Positions 35,601-49,100 of a stretch of 64,000 bases of DNA are shown one piece after another. How positions within the stretch are numbered: position 1 is the stretch's first letter; every line of letters starts with the position of its first letter. The stretch is from Leucaena leucocephala. Lineage: Eukaryota; Streptophyta; Magnoliopsida; Fabales; Fabaceae. The DNA is taken from positions 3,105,001 through 3,169,000 of the forward strand of contig CM073549.1 in NCBI GenBank assembly GCA_037074615.1. Reading direction: 5' to 3'. Under the pieces are notes generated by a model. That model was given only the letters and a program-made list of their open reading frames with translations, made no database searches and was not told where the DNA came from. Made by a program: the position numbers and the translations under genes.

Positions 35601-38600
35601 ATAAAACGCCAACCTTGATAAGCATGCACACAGATACCTGCTTTGAAAGTGTTCATTTTATTCAAAAAAGAAAAACTAAATTTCTCATTTGCTCTCCTCT
35701 TCCAAATTTCTCTTTTTCTACAAGGGTTCGGTTATGTGTGTGTATTTACATAAATATAATATATATATATTATTTGGGCAGGAGGACAGAAGTTGTGTTA
35801 TGAGCAACACAGTACCTGTATATATTATCATATGTTTCAACATCCTTGCACTCATCAACATTGGGACATGAATTGTGTGCAAGTGCATGGACAAGGTATG
35901 GAAGGATGTATTCAGGGTAGGTGACAGGGGAATTCGCATCAGATTGTTCCCAGGCCTTTGTTTGCTGAAGCATTTGAATAATGTCAGCCAAGTTCTGTTT
36001 ACCCTGTGTGATGAAACAGGAGCCATCATAAAAAGCCCATACTTAACATGAAATTTTAGTTAATACAAAAATGGTGTAGCTAGTCCTTGAGAACAAAATT
36101 ACCTCTGCAAACTCATCTGCCTTCGATTCGAATATGCTGAGTATAAAGGCACAAGAATATTTGGCATCCAAAAGCCTATCTGTTATATATTGATGTACTT
36201 TGCTTAGGAAAATCTTCTTAACTTGAGGTAAGTTAATCTGAAAGACCAGATGAAATCAAACGAAACCAGTTATTTCCATGTTTAAGTCAAAACTGACAGA
36301 TTAATTTTAGCCTAAAAAAGTGAATAGAAGTAATTCATCTATAGATGATATAGCGGTAAAAAAATTATCATTGCTCAAGGAGACACTAATAGCACCAAAG
36401 GAACCAACCTTAGATGTCCCCAAAGTTAAGTAAAAAAGACCAACAGGTATCTTGTGATCCCACTGCCTTGACAGATGAAGAACCGCCTTTGCAGATGCAA
36501 GTCTCAAATGAGCCTTATCAACTGAACTGTAAGGTGTAAATGAGTACATAAATGTATTATCTAATAGAGTGAAAAATATGAACGAGGTCATCGTCAAACA
36601 TATTGATTAAAACAAAACCATGCTTCTATGAAGTAGATATACCTTGAATGTATGTCACTAGATATTTCACCATATGTTAACATGTTCTTAAGGATATCCA
36701 GAAGACCATCTATACCAGAACGAACATGAGCATCTTTAACTGGCAAGTAGCTCTTTACTAAGGTTTTAATGCCATATATCTGCAGACAAGAAACAGAAAT
36801 GGAGAGGGAAAGAAATAGAATGAACTGTCCATGCAGCAACGAATTTATAAGCACTTTCGACGTACCACATTATTGATGCTAACCCAAGTATTCTTAATTC
36901 AAATATAGAAAATACTACTGTTCCCACCTACCTTCAACATGCAAAGATCACTTCGATCATCCCAAGATGCTCCTGCATCATCTTTCTGAAACAGTGAAGG
37001 GAACATGTAGACAAAATTCAGTTCTATCCAAGCTTACCTCATAAATAAGAATACCGTACAGGGGATTTTGAAAGACTTACACTATCACATTTCAAAATCT
37101 TGTCTATCACATATTCTTCAACTTCACTCCCTCTAGTTTCAAAGACAGGCATGGCAGTTTGTGCGATACATCCTAGAGACTGTAGTACTGCAGGAAGATG
37201 TGTTTTGTTTTCCAGCATATCTACAAGCCTCTGCATGAAAGGTGAGAATAATTAAAACAATAGCAACAAAGCAAAATTCTCTGTAAGACCTTCAAATGAA
37301 TCATATGGAACCTTATATAGAACAGATAGAGACTTAAGCCCATCATCCTTTGTTATTGCAGCCAGTGCATGCACAGCATACTTGGCCTGCCTCCGGTTAC
37401 CTTCTAAACATAGTCTCTCCAATATAAGGTCTACAGAACTGCATGGAACAAGAAGATTATATTGAAATCTATAATGAAATATAGATAAACAAATATAACA
37501 GTTTTAACATTAGCACCTTGATGTAACTGCAAGTTGTTCACGTATCGTACCACCAGCCTTAGCTAAAATACTCAAAACACCTTCTTTAATCATGCCATCG
37601 TTATCCTTAAGTAAACACACAAGTTCCTCCTCACTGCCACAAAGAAGCAATGGACAAAAACGAGCAATTATCTGCAGTTTATTCAAAGGGAAGGTAACCA
37701 TGAAAGTTAGAGAAGATCAAATCAAGTATTTATGATTTCCGTGGCCATAATCATACAGGCTACTGAGGTTACTATTTCAAGAAACACTAAAAAGGGTGGA
37801 TACTATTTCTCCTTTCCACCTACTGTGGTGATAAAAGCTAAGAGAAAACATAATCCATAAAGAATCTAAAAGCTACCGTTTGTGATGAAGAATAAAAATA
37901 TAAATCTATCTATATTTGAGAACCATGTGCAAAAAGCTAAGAACATTGGAATGACATGTCCTACCCCCAATATATTCATGCAAGATTGTATATATTCTGC
38001 ATTCTCTGCAGATTTTTTTGCAACGACTTCTGAGAGAATCGCTTTTACATGCTCCTTGTTGAAAAGTAAGTAAGAACATTTCACTGAGAAGTTCTTCAGG
38101 AAGTCATAGAGCCGATGTTTCTCACCAAGTATTTTAAGCAAATCATCCTGCAAACATATATATATAACCAAAATCAGCCCATAAAGAAATGCAAGCTACA
38201 GTTTCTTTATTTTCATACTCAGAAAAGAATCATGAGGCTTGGTCTGAGTCATGATTTCCAAAAAGGAATATCAAACCAAATGCAAAACTATGTGTATGCG
38301 CCTCTGATTGTCATACCAGGTTGGAATGTGCTTGATGCGAGCTGGTATTTGGATCAACAAGATTCGTCAAAATCTTCCAAATATTAGCATCTTTTAATTG
38401 ATCAAGAACTTGAAAACTCTCTTCAGCCTTTGCAGGGTCTGCAAATGAACGAGACATTACACGGAAACAGAAGAGAATTTTTTTTTGAACCTCAGGAACA
38501 TCTTTATCCTACATATAAACACAATCAATGTCTTAGCTAATCAAATTTCCTTTAAATTGATCATCTTCATAACTTGTGAATTCACTACCTGACTCGTCTG

Positions 38601-41600
38601 CCTAAAAGACAGATACTTCTGCATCTCTTGCTGTAACCTGCAGGCAAAGAGATACGGTAAAAACTGAAACTTCATTGCCAATCGGTATTGATAAGCCATG
38701 ATAGACCAAGCACAAGCATACCTTTGTTTCTGCTCCAGTACCTTCTCAAGAGCTTTGACCTCCACCTTATCAAGTCCAGAGAATATCCCAACCCAATGTT
38801 TAACCATATCATTAACGGAATACTGTGCTGGAAATAGGGACTCACACAGAACAAATTCAATTGTATCTGATCTGCAGCACAAAGTGATCAGGACGAGTGT
38901 TAAACCGGATGCTAATATAACACTCACTCACACACACACACACACACACAAAATGTCAGGAATTGAAGTATAATAACCACTAGTGTTGTTCAGATGCAAT
39001 TTTTCATGTTTGCCCTCCGTGTGAGAGATATTGATTCAGAACATTACTACCTTTTCAAAGCGAATGTCCAAGACAAACTTGACATGAACTATTTACCACG
39101 AGCAATAGAATAGCACTGAAATGATATTTTAAGGTTCTCAAATGGATAAAGCCACAAAGGCCTAAAACTTTCAAGATCTTCTTCTAGACTTCTGGACCTT
39201 CTAAAATCTGGGAAATAAAACAGAACTATATGCAGCTTCGAATTGATCAGAAAAATCTCTGAACAGCCACTGAAACTTTTAAAGCAATTTGCCACTAACT
39301 TTTAAATGACGGCTAAAAATTGCACAACATCAGGACATACTATATTGTTAACTAAACAATATTGACTTATGCTTCCTCGGTACATACTACTAGAAAAAAG
39401 ATCAAAAGAAAAATTTATGATAATGATGCAAATAGGTGATAAGAAAACTATACTCTAATGTAGCATAAGTATAAGGTATTTCACCTAAAATCTCTGTCAT
39501 ATAAACATCTGAGAATCTTCCCTGGAATCCAATCAAACTCAAAGGGTTTTGTTGAGCTGTTAGTGCTCTTCTCACAAAAAACTCTATATACCTCAGCCAA
39601 TCTATCCATAGTATACTTTTTAACAAGTAGCTGAAAATTCAAAGCAAAACGGGGAAGAGGAAATCTGTCAATTGCAATCAAAAAACAATTATGAAATGCC
39701 AAAAAAGAAAAAATGATAATGGCAAGTATACATACAGATTTGTCTCGAAGGCGTTCTGCAACAAGCTTTACAGTTTCAAGAGGAATTGCGTTTACAGTAT
39801 GACATGCAACGTCACAGATAACAGCCACAACTTGTTTCCGAACAGTTTCATCGAAATCCAACAACCGATCACAAAGGGCAGCTAAAACATTTTACCAACA
39901 TAAAATTAGAATATACAATATATTACAATCGTAAACAAACACACACTGACTGATTGGCAGACTCAATATCTACACATTATATACACTCACAGATTATTTG
40001 AGGGGCTTCAGCTCTAAAGGGATCTGACAGCAGACAGCTTTTTACATGTTCAAGGACAGACATGCGAACCTCAACAACTCTATCTGTCAACCTTTCCAAA
40101 AATTCTGAAAATATAGGCTGAAACGCTTCAGGGATGCAAGACCCAGGACAAGAGATCATATCCCCAACCAAACTCACCGTTTTCAAACGGGTTTCCAGTT
40201 GGTCTGTCTGCAGATATCAAAATTACCAGTGAAAATCTATTCATCGAATGAGTGACAGTCTCAAGTTCATAACTTTGCCTCACATAAACGATGTCAGCTA
40301 GGAATAAAAGAGAAGGGTTATTCTTAGTAGTGTGATATTAGAGATTTATGCATTCTAATACCTTAAATCTCAAAAAACAAAACACCTTAAGAAATAAAAT
40401 ATAAAATGAAACATCTTTATCATAATTGGCAATAGGCCATTTACTCATTTTTTTAAAGGGAATATAAGCCACTATTAGAAACTCTAAAAAATGCATTAGG
40501 AAAGCCAATAAATCACTAATTACCAGTAGCTCTCCTGTCACATAAGGGAGAACTCCTGATACCACCTCAGGAGCACAGCAATACAGATCGTAAATGACTC
40601 CATGGTATTGAACTTGGCCATTCACCGGCTTGCTATCTCCTGACATCAATGATAGCAAATACTGTTTGATGCCGGGTTCAAGTTTTCCTGCACATTGCTG
40701 TATAACATTCATAGCAAGCCTGCTTGCAGCCCTAGTAACACCCTGGAATTAAAGTTCCACACAATCACGTCCATATGAAAAATTAGAGCAGAAGAAGCAA
40801 GACTCATTTGGCAAGAGCATCAGCTATCTGCTTGTAACAGCAAATGAAGCAGTACTTACATTTTTTCCTTGACCTAAAGTAGACAGTATAGTACATAAAA
40901 GATCTTCTTGGACATCCTCACTTTGTTCTAAAAGAACGACCATTATAGTTTGCATTGATGACAGGACACTTTCTGGATGATCATCTCTGAGAAAGAAAAC
41001 AAAAGTACAATTACCACCCATTAATCCAAAGAGAATCTTTGATCAACAAAGGATAACAGAAAATTTTTCATATAAGATAATGGCTACAACATGTCTTACT
41101 CCTTCTCAGCCAATCAAAGAGTATGATAAAGTTTGGTTAATACCTATAATAGTTGCATGTAGAATCTGCTAAAATTTCATATGCATCATACTTAACAATA
41201 TAAATTAAAAAACAAGGACTTAACAGTACATGGAGCAAAACAATGAGAGGCAGGAAGAGAAACAATAAGTTCAAAACATCTCATTCCTAGAACCCAAAAA
41301 TGTATATCTTGTCAAATTCTCTATAATTCGTCTTGTTATTATTTTATGGGCAGCCAAGAAAATACAGGCTTCAGAACAAAATGGAAACAAACAAAGTATC
41401 AAGTTTGTATTTGCAATACCAGAATGCTTTGTGAGAACCCAACTTTATTACTCTATATTAGAATCCATATAACTTACAACTAATAAAAGATTTTATGATA
41501 AACTAACCTGGCAATAGCAAAGAAAGTACTGAACATTTCATTCACCAGATCATCACATTCAAGATCCAGCATTACTACACATGATCTATATTTCGCAAGA

Positions 41601-43239
41601 GTCTCCAATATAACAACTCTCCTGTCAAAGGATGGCCCACTGGTATCACTCAGACCACTAAAAGTGCCCACAATCAACTGAAAGATGTCCTACAAAGAGA
41701 TCAAAAAATAATTACAATGAAGGACAACAAAACTATAATGCCAGCTATATTTGTTCTTTTCTTGACTGAACATAAATGGATGACAGCAGTTTTAAGTAAG
41801 AAGACCCAATTTATATAATCAGATGACCTTAGTGAATTAAAGGCACCTTTAGGACATCATCACTGTAAGGGGCTTCAGGTGCAGTGATCCGAGTTATCTC
41901 ACAAATACAGGTTGCAACTAGAAGTTTGACGTCCCTATCTTGGTGCTTCAGCAACTCTGGCTTAACGATGGAATTTAAAAAGGGCTTCAATGATTCCAAT
42001 GTTGAAGTTGATGGTGATTGATCCAATTCAACAAGGCATGCTGCCGCTTGCTGCATATGGAAAAACAGTTTTTATTGCGTGCAGGAAGCAACTTAGCAGT
42101 GATTAATCAAGTATCATCAACTAGCTTTAGAAACTACAGGGTATAAGAACATAACACTTCTAATATTAAACAACATTATGGCACACAAGCATTATATGCT
42201 CATAAATGTAAAAACTTTTTCAGTCTTTGTAATAGCGCGTTCATTTGCTATGAACAAGTAGCAAACCTAATACATGGAAATGCTATAATCTCGCATGAGA
42301 TCCATATGCTCAACCACTAATAGTGAATTTGAGCAGAAACTGTACCATTAGTCATCAATAGAAAGTTCAGAGAGAATCAAAAGATCCAGTAGCTTTTTAG
42401 GAAACAACTGTCTGACGATAATGTCCATATGAGAAACTAAACAGTACTATCTGAACTTTTAATCAAGCCTTCATGGGAAAATCTTATAACACAGTTCTCT
42501 CTTCAGCTACAGATTGCTAACTTCTTAATCAACTGGGACCAGGGTCTTTGAGATTTAACCAACATACACTTCCCATCAGGTGACCGACTTGCAGTACAGG
42601 TATTAAATTATTTCATCAAAATAACATGTGTCTAGCCACAACCGGTGTTCTTCTTAATTGCGGAAGGCATATCCTAAATTCTCGCTATTAAACCAATTCC
42701 ACGACGTAGTACTGAATTTTGCTCCCGCAACCCCGTTTAGAAGAGAAATTTGACTCATGTAATCCAAATTCGATTTTCTTAAAGACAATTTAGCTAAATA
42801 CATGCAATTGCCATTGCCTTAATTGCAGAAAACTTAGCAGTAAAATACACTGCTAAGTTCACACTTCTACACTAAACCGCAATAGATTTCGCCCCATTAA
42901 CTCGTTTAGAAGAGCAATTTAGCGAATTTCAGATAAATTCAAATATCTAGAAGGCAAATTAGCTTAAAACATAAAAATTGACATTGCTTTGTCCTCTTCT
43001 TCTCCCTGGCTTTCCAGCAGGGAAACAGAAAACAAGCAATACAACTAACCCAGAAGGAGGTTCAAATTTTGCATTGGAAACCCCATTATTTTGAACCCAG
43101 AAACTGAGAGGCAAAGCTGCCAAAAATTTGAAAAAAGAATGCACACCTTTAAGAGCTTGATGAGAGCATCTTTAGTAGAGGGAAGGGTGTCCAGCTTGGA
43201 TCCCAACTCCTTCAGCTGCTGCTGGGGCTTCAGAGCCAT
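29659..43239 (-). CDS. PDS5: Sister chromatid cohesion protein PDS5 homologue, copy 2
   Basis: Paralogue of the gene at 14222-27870, with the same exon order. Start 43239-43237 (MALKPQQQLKELGSKL); last exon 29709-29659, ending GKKSSGQKR. It has the same HEAT exons (PELLKHQDRDVKLLVATCIC about 41840-42050; GTFSGLSDTSGPSFDRR about 41490-41690; EFDWIPGKILRCL about 39490-39620) and the same Tudor pieces (about 32106-33111). Differences from copy 1 keep the frame: three residues fewer in the QTKAWEQSDANS exon (about 35823-35994), six more net in the acidic tail (VPQGVQNFEESGSEE against VPHESGSEE), WKPCTGKK against WKRRAGKK near the C-terminus, and D-to-G, K-to-R and K-to-S changes in the exon before MNVIQQCAGKLEP. 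No break was found in the sampled exons. Both genes may be active; which is the parent is unknown. Confidence 0.91.
31483..31887. mobile_element. Intronic MITE, PDS5 copy 2 version
   Basis: Counterpart of 15342-15787, with ends GAGTAAATTACGCTAA and TTAGCTTAATTTACTC and a single copy of the 41-bp unit. It is about 40 bp shorter than the copy 1 version. Confidence 0.6.
32433..32689 (+). mobile_element. Small solo LTR or TRIM-like LTR (257 bp) in PDS5 copy 2
   Basis: It begins TGTTGAGATGCG, ends TTTCCACA, and is flanked by AGGAT on both sides (32428-32432 and 32690-32694). Inside is a strong TATA box, TATATAAAGGCC, about 70% along. Copy 1 has the approximate empty site near 16331-16350 (GACTTTAGCATCATGTCC). 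TG...CA ends, a 5-bp target duplication and a promoter-like core point to a solo LTR. It is inserted close to the Tudor exons. Confidence 0.8.
38927..38950. repeat. CA dinucleotide microsatellite
   Basis: A run of about 12 CA units in the PDS5 copy 2 intron, at the position where copy 1 has an AT run. Confidence 0.9.
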
Positions 43240-43490
43240 ATCGAAACAGAATAAGATGTAGTTGTCAGAGTTTTGGAAGCTCTTTTCATGAAGTAGCACG
43301 AGGTGTGAGGTTTGAGAAGGGAAGGAGGGAGCGAGAGGGTTTGTGTTTCGATTTCGAACAAAAAGAAGCGAAATAAGCTCCAGATGTAAGCGGAATTTCA
43401 CGTGCTGACTTCCGCAAAAGTTTTTTTTTTTTTGGGACAGTCCCAGAAAGTACTTTAATTAATTAAATTGAATTATTTTGCAAATTAATA

Positions 43491-44095
43491 TAATTTTTTT
43501 AATTTGTTCCATCAGAATTTAAAATTTTCAAATTAATCATTTTTTAAAAATGTTTGTTAATGTTAACAATGATAGCATTATTTTGAGGATCGAAGAAATT
43601 GGAGTGAATCAGTAACATCCATTAATCCATGATAGTCTCAACATTAGATAGATATAATAGCGTAAAACCTAGATTTATAATCAATGCAAAAAAGTATCAC
43701 TTAAATGATAATTTAAAAAAAAAATCAACAGGCAAATATAATTTAACATGAATTAATACAAAAAAAATCTTGAAAAAATTTCATGTAAGTCCCAACCACT
43801 TAATTTCTAATAACTTATTAACTCCTAAAAAATTCTGATATTTCAATGTATTATTAAGGGATCAAATTGATTTTTAAGAATATTTTATCATTTGACTTTA
43901 AATTTTATGCTTATTTGATATTTTTAATATTTAGAGTCTCATATTAATTTATTAATTTTTACAGTTTTTTTAAATATTTTTTTAGTATTAATAAATTTTT
44001 TAAAGTAAATAAAGCGAAAATTGCCCCGAAGATAGCTTATGGAAAAGGATTTTTAGAGAAGAGTTTATGGAAAAAAAGTAGTTTTAAATAAATAA
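43491..44095. other. AT-rich intergenic stretch
   Basis: Upstream of PDS5 copy 2 beyond the duplication border. No gene or clear element seen. Confidence 0.5.
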
Positions 44096-44523
44096 GTGTT
44101 TGGATAGTTATTTTTAGAATGACTTTTTATATTGGTAAATTATCAAAAAGGGTATGATTTAATTTAAAGTAAGAGAGAGGAGAGAGGTAGAGAAAAGAGA
44201 AGAGAGAGGAGAGATGGTAGAGAAGATAAAAGAGAGAGTGTGTAAGAAAAAATAAGAGAGAGGAGAGAGGGTGTAAGAAAAAATAGGAGAGAGGAAAGAG
44301 GGTGTAAGAAAAAGTAGGGGTAAGATAGTAATTGGATAGTCCATAAGCTCTTTTACTGTTAAAAAAGTTAGTTTTAATAGCTTATTTAAAATCATGGTTT
44401 TAAACCATGGTTTTGCCCAAAAGCACTTATGGATAAATATGACTGTTTATTTTAAAAATTTTCTAAACTAAGGTTTTGCCCAAAAAAACTTCTAAAACTA
44501 TAGTTTGGGGTGTATCCAAACAC
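44096..44523. mobile_element. Candidate TIR element with purine-rich core
   Basis: Perfect 11-bp terminal inverted repeats: GTGTTTGGATA at 44096-44106 and TATCCAAACAC at 44513-44523. The core holds a minisatellite of AGAGAGGAGAGAGGGTGTAAGAAAAA-like units (about 44167-44325). GTTTGGAT-type ends are frequent on eudicot hAT-related MITEs. I found no clear target duplication, so the borders may be further out. Confidence 0.5.
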
Positions 44524-44587
44524 ACCTATATTTGTACGTAGGTGCAGTGTTGGCGCGGAAATAGAGGCGGTTGCTGGCGTGACTCCG

Positions 44588-45374
44588 ATGAGTCTATTGA
44601 AGTTAAAGGCGGTGTCTACACCCCCCAACGGCGATATTGTTGATGACACTCTAAAGAAGCACATTATCGATCTTGGAAACGCAAGCGAAATCATATAAAT
44701 CCGGAGGTTCATACCCTTGGATCAGTCGTGGAACTGGTTCGATTACCTCGGTAAGCATATACCATGGACCAGACCTAACATTCGCGTCTTTGGAAAAGAA
44801 TGCGTTCAGGTCTCTCTCTTTTTTTCCTTTCCATACGTCTGCGATGGATATCTATATAAGTTAGGGATTAGGGATTCTGAACCAGAAGATTACATCTGCT
44901 ATCATTTGTTCCTGAATGATTTATATATTTTAATATTATAAATTATCATTTGAATGAAAGCAATTCAAGTATTGAGCTTGAGATTTTCAAACCAAGTTGC
45001 ATGAACCTAACAGAATCAAACAACCTGGTCCACTTTTATGTTCCTGTGTTGAAAGTTCCCGTATCATATTAACACACGGTCCTTACACTGTAGCCGTGTA
45101 TGATTATGAAGTACATTGTCTGTGTAACACAAAAGCCAGAATTGTTCCTGAAAGAGAAATAATATTTTGGTTTTGATGTGTAGATGGAAGCGATGGACCT
45201 GTGAAGAAGCGATTAAAGAAGAACAATGATGCTGATCAACATACATTTACACTCAAGCATGGATCACTTCTGGTGATGAGAGGTTATACACAACGGGATT
45301 GGCTTCATTCTGTGCCTAGGCGAGCAAAAGCTGAAGCAACCCGCATCAATCTCACATTTAGGCGTGTTTTATGA
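44588..45374 (+). pseudogene. ALKBH2-like DNA dealkylase pseudogene
   Basis: The first exon (44588-44809) reads MSLLKLKAV...IDLGNASEII, then an in-frame TAA at 44696-44698, then IRRFIPLDQSWNWFDYLGKH and IPWTRPNIRVFGKECVQ. The last exon (45184-45374) reads HTFTLKHGSLLVMRGYTQRD, WLHSVPRRAKAEATRINLTF. Both match the ends of plant AlkB homologue 2, which repairs alkylated bases by Fe(II)/2-oxoglutarate oxidation. The middle of the protein, including the HxD iron ligands, is missing; the 374 bases between the exons hold nothing coding. It is non-functional through one nonsense codon and loss of the central exons. Confidence 0.88.
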
Positions 45375-46126
45375 CTTGCTCTGAAAGCTTTTAAGGAAAG
45401 GGGAGACATTTTTTTTTTGTAAAGAATTTTTTAGAAAGAGATTTGGCTCACTCACACCTTAAGGGCAGGGTGAAATCTTCCTTCTTCTTAGGCGATACTA
45501 ATGTCGAGCGAACCGTTTATTATCCTTAGGCGTAAATTTAGATACTCAGAAACTAGGATGTCTCTCCAAGTATCACGACTGGAATCACAACAAAGTGGTA
45601 TTTCTTAAGATTCAAATACGTTCTAAATAGTCGTATGTCTCACTCTTTCACTAATTGAATCCACTTATGATAGGTAAAAAAAAAAGGAGAGACTTTTGAA
45701 TATATGATTTTAGAAGCCATCCATTGTAAGAATCTTGTTAACTTCATTGCGAAGTTAACTACCCGCTTATTTATATATATAACTTGATCCGATCTACAAT
45801 GAACTTATGTAAAACATACTCCGTCCTATTAGGAACTAATTAGAAATTAATTTTTATTTTAAATATAAAATATATTTATTATATTTATTAATTATTTTTA
45901 AATTATCTCTAGTAATATTTAAAAAAAATGAGTTAAAAAAGATGATTAAGATATTTTTAAAAAAATAATATATTAATTAATTTAATTAATTTTTTAGTTT
46001 AATTAAATTAATTAAATAATTATATATTAAGTAATAATATCTAATAAGTATGTTGGTGCAAATGTTATGTTCAACTGATCGTGCTAGTTCAATTGCAGTG
46101 TTATACTGTTATTGAACGGGCCTTTC
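45375..46126. other. Intergenic stretch with a possible degraded MITE
   Basis: No gene. TACTCCGTCCTATTAGGA at about 45817 resembles the left end of a Stowaway-type MITE, but no matching right end was found before the hAT element. Confidence 0.4.
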
Positions 46127-49100
46127 TAGAGGTGGTAAAACGGGGTGGGTTCGGGTTAAAAAAAGTGCAGCTCATTTTTTGGCAGGCTATAACCCGCCTG
46201 ATGAAGCGGGCTAGCCCGTTTATAAACAGGCTAGCCCGCATTTTTTTTTTCAATTAAAAAAAAATCAGGGTTATCGTCCTGACTCTTAATCCATTCCATA
46301 TTTCCATTCCTCAGCAGCCTCAGCCGTCAACCCTCAGGTCCTTGTCTTTACTCTTCTTCTGCTGAATCTCCTCTAGCTCTCTAGTCTCTTCTATTCGCCT
46401 CTTCCAAATCGCCTCATTTCATCAGACAGATTCACAGATCTCCTATCCTCGGCGTCCTCTCTCGCTAACGTCGCCCGGTGGTCCCGTCGCAGTCCTCGCC
46501 TCTCCTCGCCAAGTCGCCTGCACTACACATTGCCCCTCGCCTGCTGAGTGCTATCGCCACTCGCCTGTACATCGCTTCTCCTCGCTCGCTTTCGCTGTAG
46601 CCCAGGTTTGCGTTACCTTACCTCACCTCGCGTTACCCTCGTTGCCTAGCTTCTATTCGCCTGCAATCCTGCAGATCCCCTTCGCCCTTGCCTAGACGCC
46701 TCCCCAGCCCCGCCTATTGTTGCCTCTCCTCGCTGTCGTCGTCTCTCCTCGCTGTTAGCCTCGCCCGCCGTCTTTTGAGCCTGAAATCATAGATCCCAAG
46801 TAAGTTTTAAGCAATTTTCGTAGATCACTTTCTTCTGAGCCTAAACCTGATAAGTTAATGTTAGAATTAGACACTTGCTGGGATTTTTACGATTTTCGTA
46901 CATCACTTGCTGGGATTTAGTGTTTTTCTGTTTCTGTTCTGAACCTGAAACTTGATAAGTTGATGTTGGAATTTTCTGAACCTGAAACCTGATAAGTTGA
47001 TGTTGGAATTAGACACTTGATAGGATTTTGTGTTTTTTCTGGTCTTTGTTGATCACTTGCTGAAACAGACATATCTGGTTTTTTTTTCTGTTTCTTGTTC
47101 TTTTTGTGCCTGTTGTCGTCTGAAGGGTTTATGTATTGTAATTGAATTTTCTGGTTTTTTAACATTAAGACATATCTGTTTTTTTTTCTAAAACAGACAT
47201 GAAGGCCGAAGGGTTTATGTATTGTCATTGAATTTTCTTTTTCCACTTGTAATTTGCAGTATAATTTGTAGAAAGTAAAGATGGATTTAGGCAACATTGT
47301 TACTATTGGGGGGAATAAAAGACAGGATAATGATGATAATACCAATGCAACTAATATGAAAAGTTAATCTGCACAAGCTGACTGCTTTGTTTCTGTAGAA
47401 GATAATCGAAGTAAGAAAGCAAAGAAAACTACCTCTGATGTTTGGAACTATTTCACTAAAATCGGTAAAGTAGAAGGCAAAGAATAAGCTGAATGTAAAG
47501 GCTATAAAAAATCATATATTGTGGGAGGTAAGGATTATGGGACGTCACATCTTCGTCGTCGTATAAATAATTGTGCAGCAATCCCTAAATATAAAGATGT
47601 TGGTGCCATGATGTTAGACCATGCAAGTAATGTTAGAGCTAGAAAACTTGATCAAAACAAAGTTCGAGATATATTGGCTTATTATTATGTCATTAGACAT
47701 GATGTTCCATATTCTTTTGTTGAGTGGAAGGCATTTAGAGATTTTTACTCATATCTAAATCCTGACTATAGACCCATTATTAAAAAAATTGTTACAGTTG
47801 ATGTTATGAATTTTCATCTTAGAGGAAAATAGAGCCTAAAAATTCAGTTAATGAAGAGTCCCAGTAGAGTATGTTTAACTGCTGATTATTAGACTTCATT
47901 AGCTACTGAAGGATATATTTGTTTGACTGCACATTTTATTGATGAGACATGGACTCTTAATAGCAAGATAATAGCTTTTGCTAGGATGAAGCCTCCACAC
48001 TTTGGTATTGAATTGTCAAATAAGGCACATGATATCATTAGAGATTGGGGTCTTAAAAGTAAAATATTTTCTATTACTTTAGATAATGCTTCAGCAAACG
48101 ATAGTATACAAACTTTGCTGAAAGATAGGTTGAATTTATGTAATGGTTTGATATGTAATGGGGAATTTTTCCATGTGAGTGTTGTGCCCTTATCCTAAAT
48201 CTCATAGTACAATAGGGTTTGACAGTAGCTAGTAGTGCTGTGCAAAAGATTCGGAACAGTATTACATATGTGAAGCACTCAGATTCGAGGTTGACAAACT
48301 TTAAGAAGTGTGTTCAACAAGTTGGAGGCATTGATAGTTCAATGGGGTTGAGGTTAGATGTCCCTACTAGATAGAATTCAACACACACAATGCTTCAAAG
48401 TGCAATCAGATATCGTCGAGCTTTTGTAAACTTATCTTTGAATGATAGCAATTACAGACATTACCCATCACCTGAAGAGTGGACTAGAGCAGAAGTTATA
48501 TGCGCATTCTTGAAGCCATTTGTAGTTATTATAAATTTGATTTCTGAGTCTTCTTATCCAACTGCTAACATGTATTTCATACAAATATCCAAAATTGAAA
48601 CATTATTGAAATAACATATGGAAAGTGATGATCTTTTGATTCAAGATATGACTGAGAGGATGCTTCAAAAATTTGACAAATATTGGGGTGATTGTAGTGT
48701 CGTTCTTGCATTGACAAATGTTTTTGACCCACGGATGAAATTTGATATTGTAAAGTTTTCTTATGCAAAACTTGATCCTACAAATTATGAAGACAAGATT
48801 GAACACATAAGGAGAAAGTTATACTATGTTTTTTATGAATACAAAAGCATGTGATCATCATCATCCTCGATCCTTTTTGTTAGAGGGGAATCAAGCTCTA
48901 ATGTCAACGTGTCCAAACAATGTCTTACCCACAGAATATTGTTGAGTACTCTATAGATGATGAGAACAATTACATGGATGCTTTTGAAGTAAGTTTGAGA
49001 TATTTAATGTTAGTACTTAATTTATTTGATTGCTTTGTCATGTTATCAATGTTAATATTTAATTTATATGATGCAAGATTTGTTTGAAGCAAAGAATAAA

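Larger units (their letters stand above)
29110..43490 (-). repeat. Tandem segmental duplication, unit 2
   Basis: Direct repeat of 13700-28175; see that entry for borders. Copy-specific changes include a solo LTR (32433-32689), a longer last intron (30355-29710 against 14367-14273 in copy 1), and a replaced stretch in intron 1 (about 42420-42650). Confidence 0.9.

Noticed and set aside
44159..44395. 78-residue minus-strand frame with apparent leucine-rich repeats
   Set aside because: Translation of a GA-rich minisatellite.
45400..45700. Possible extra SINE or exon near 45480-45660
   Set aside because: No Pol III boxes, target duplication or coding frame could be supported.
46917..47345. 142-residue minus-strand frame
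   Set aside because: It lies antisense to the leader and start of the hAT transposase and has no domain.
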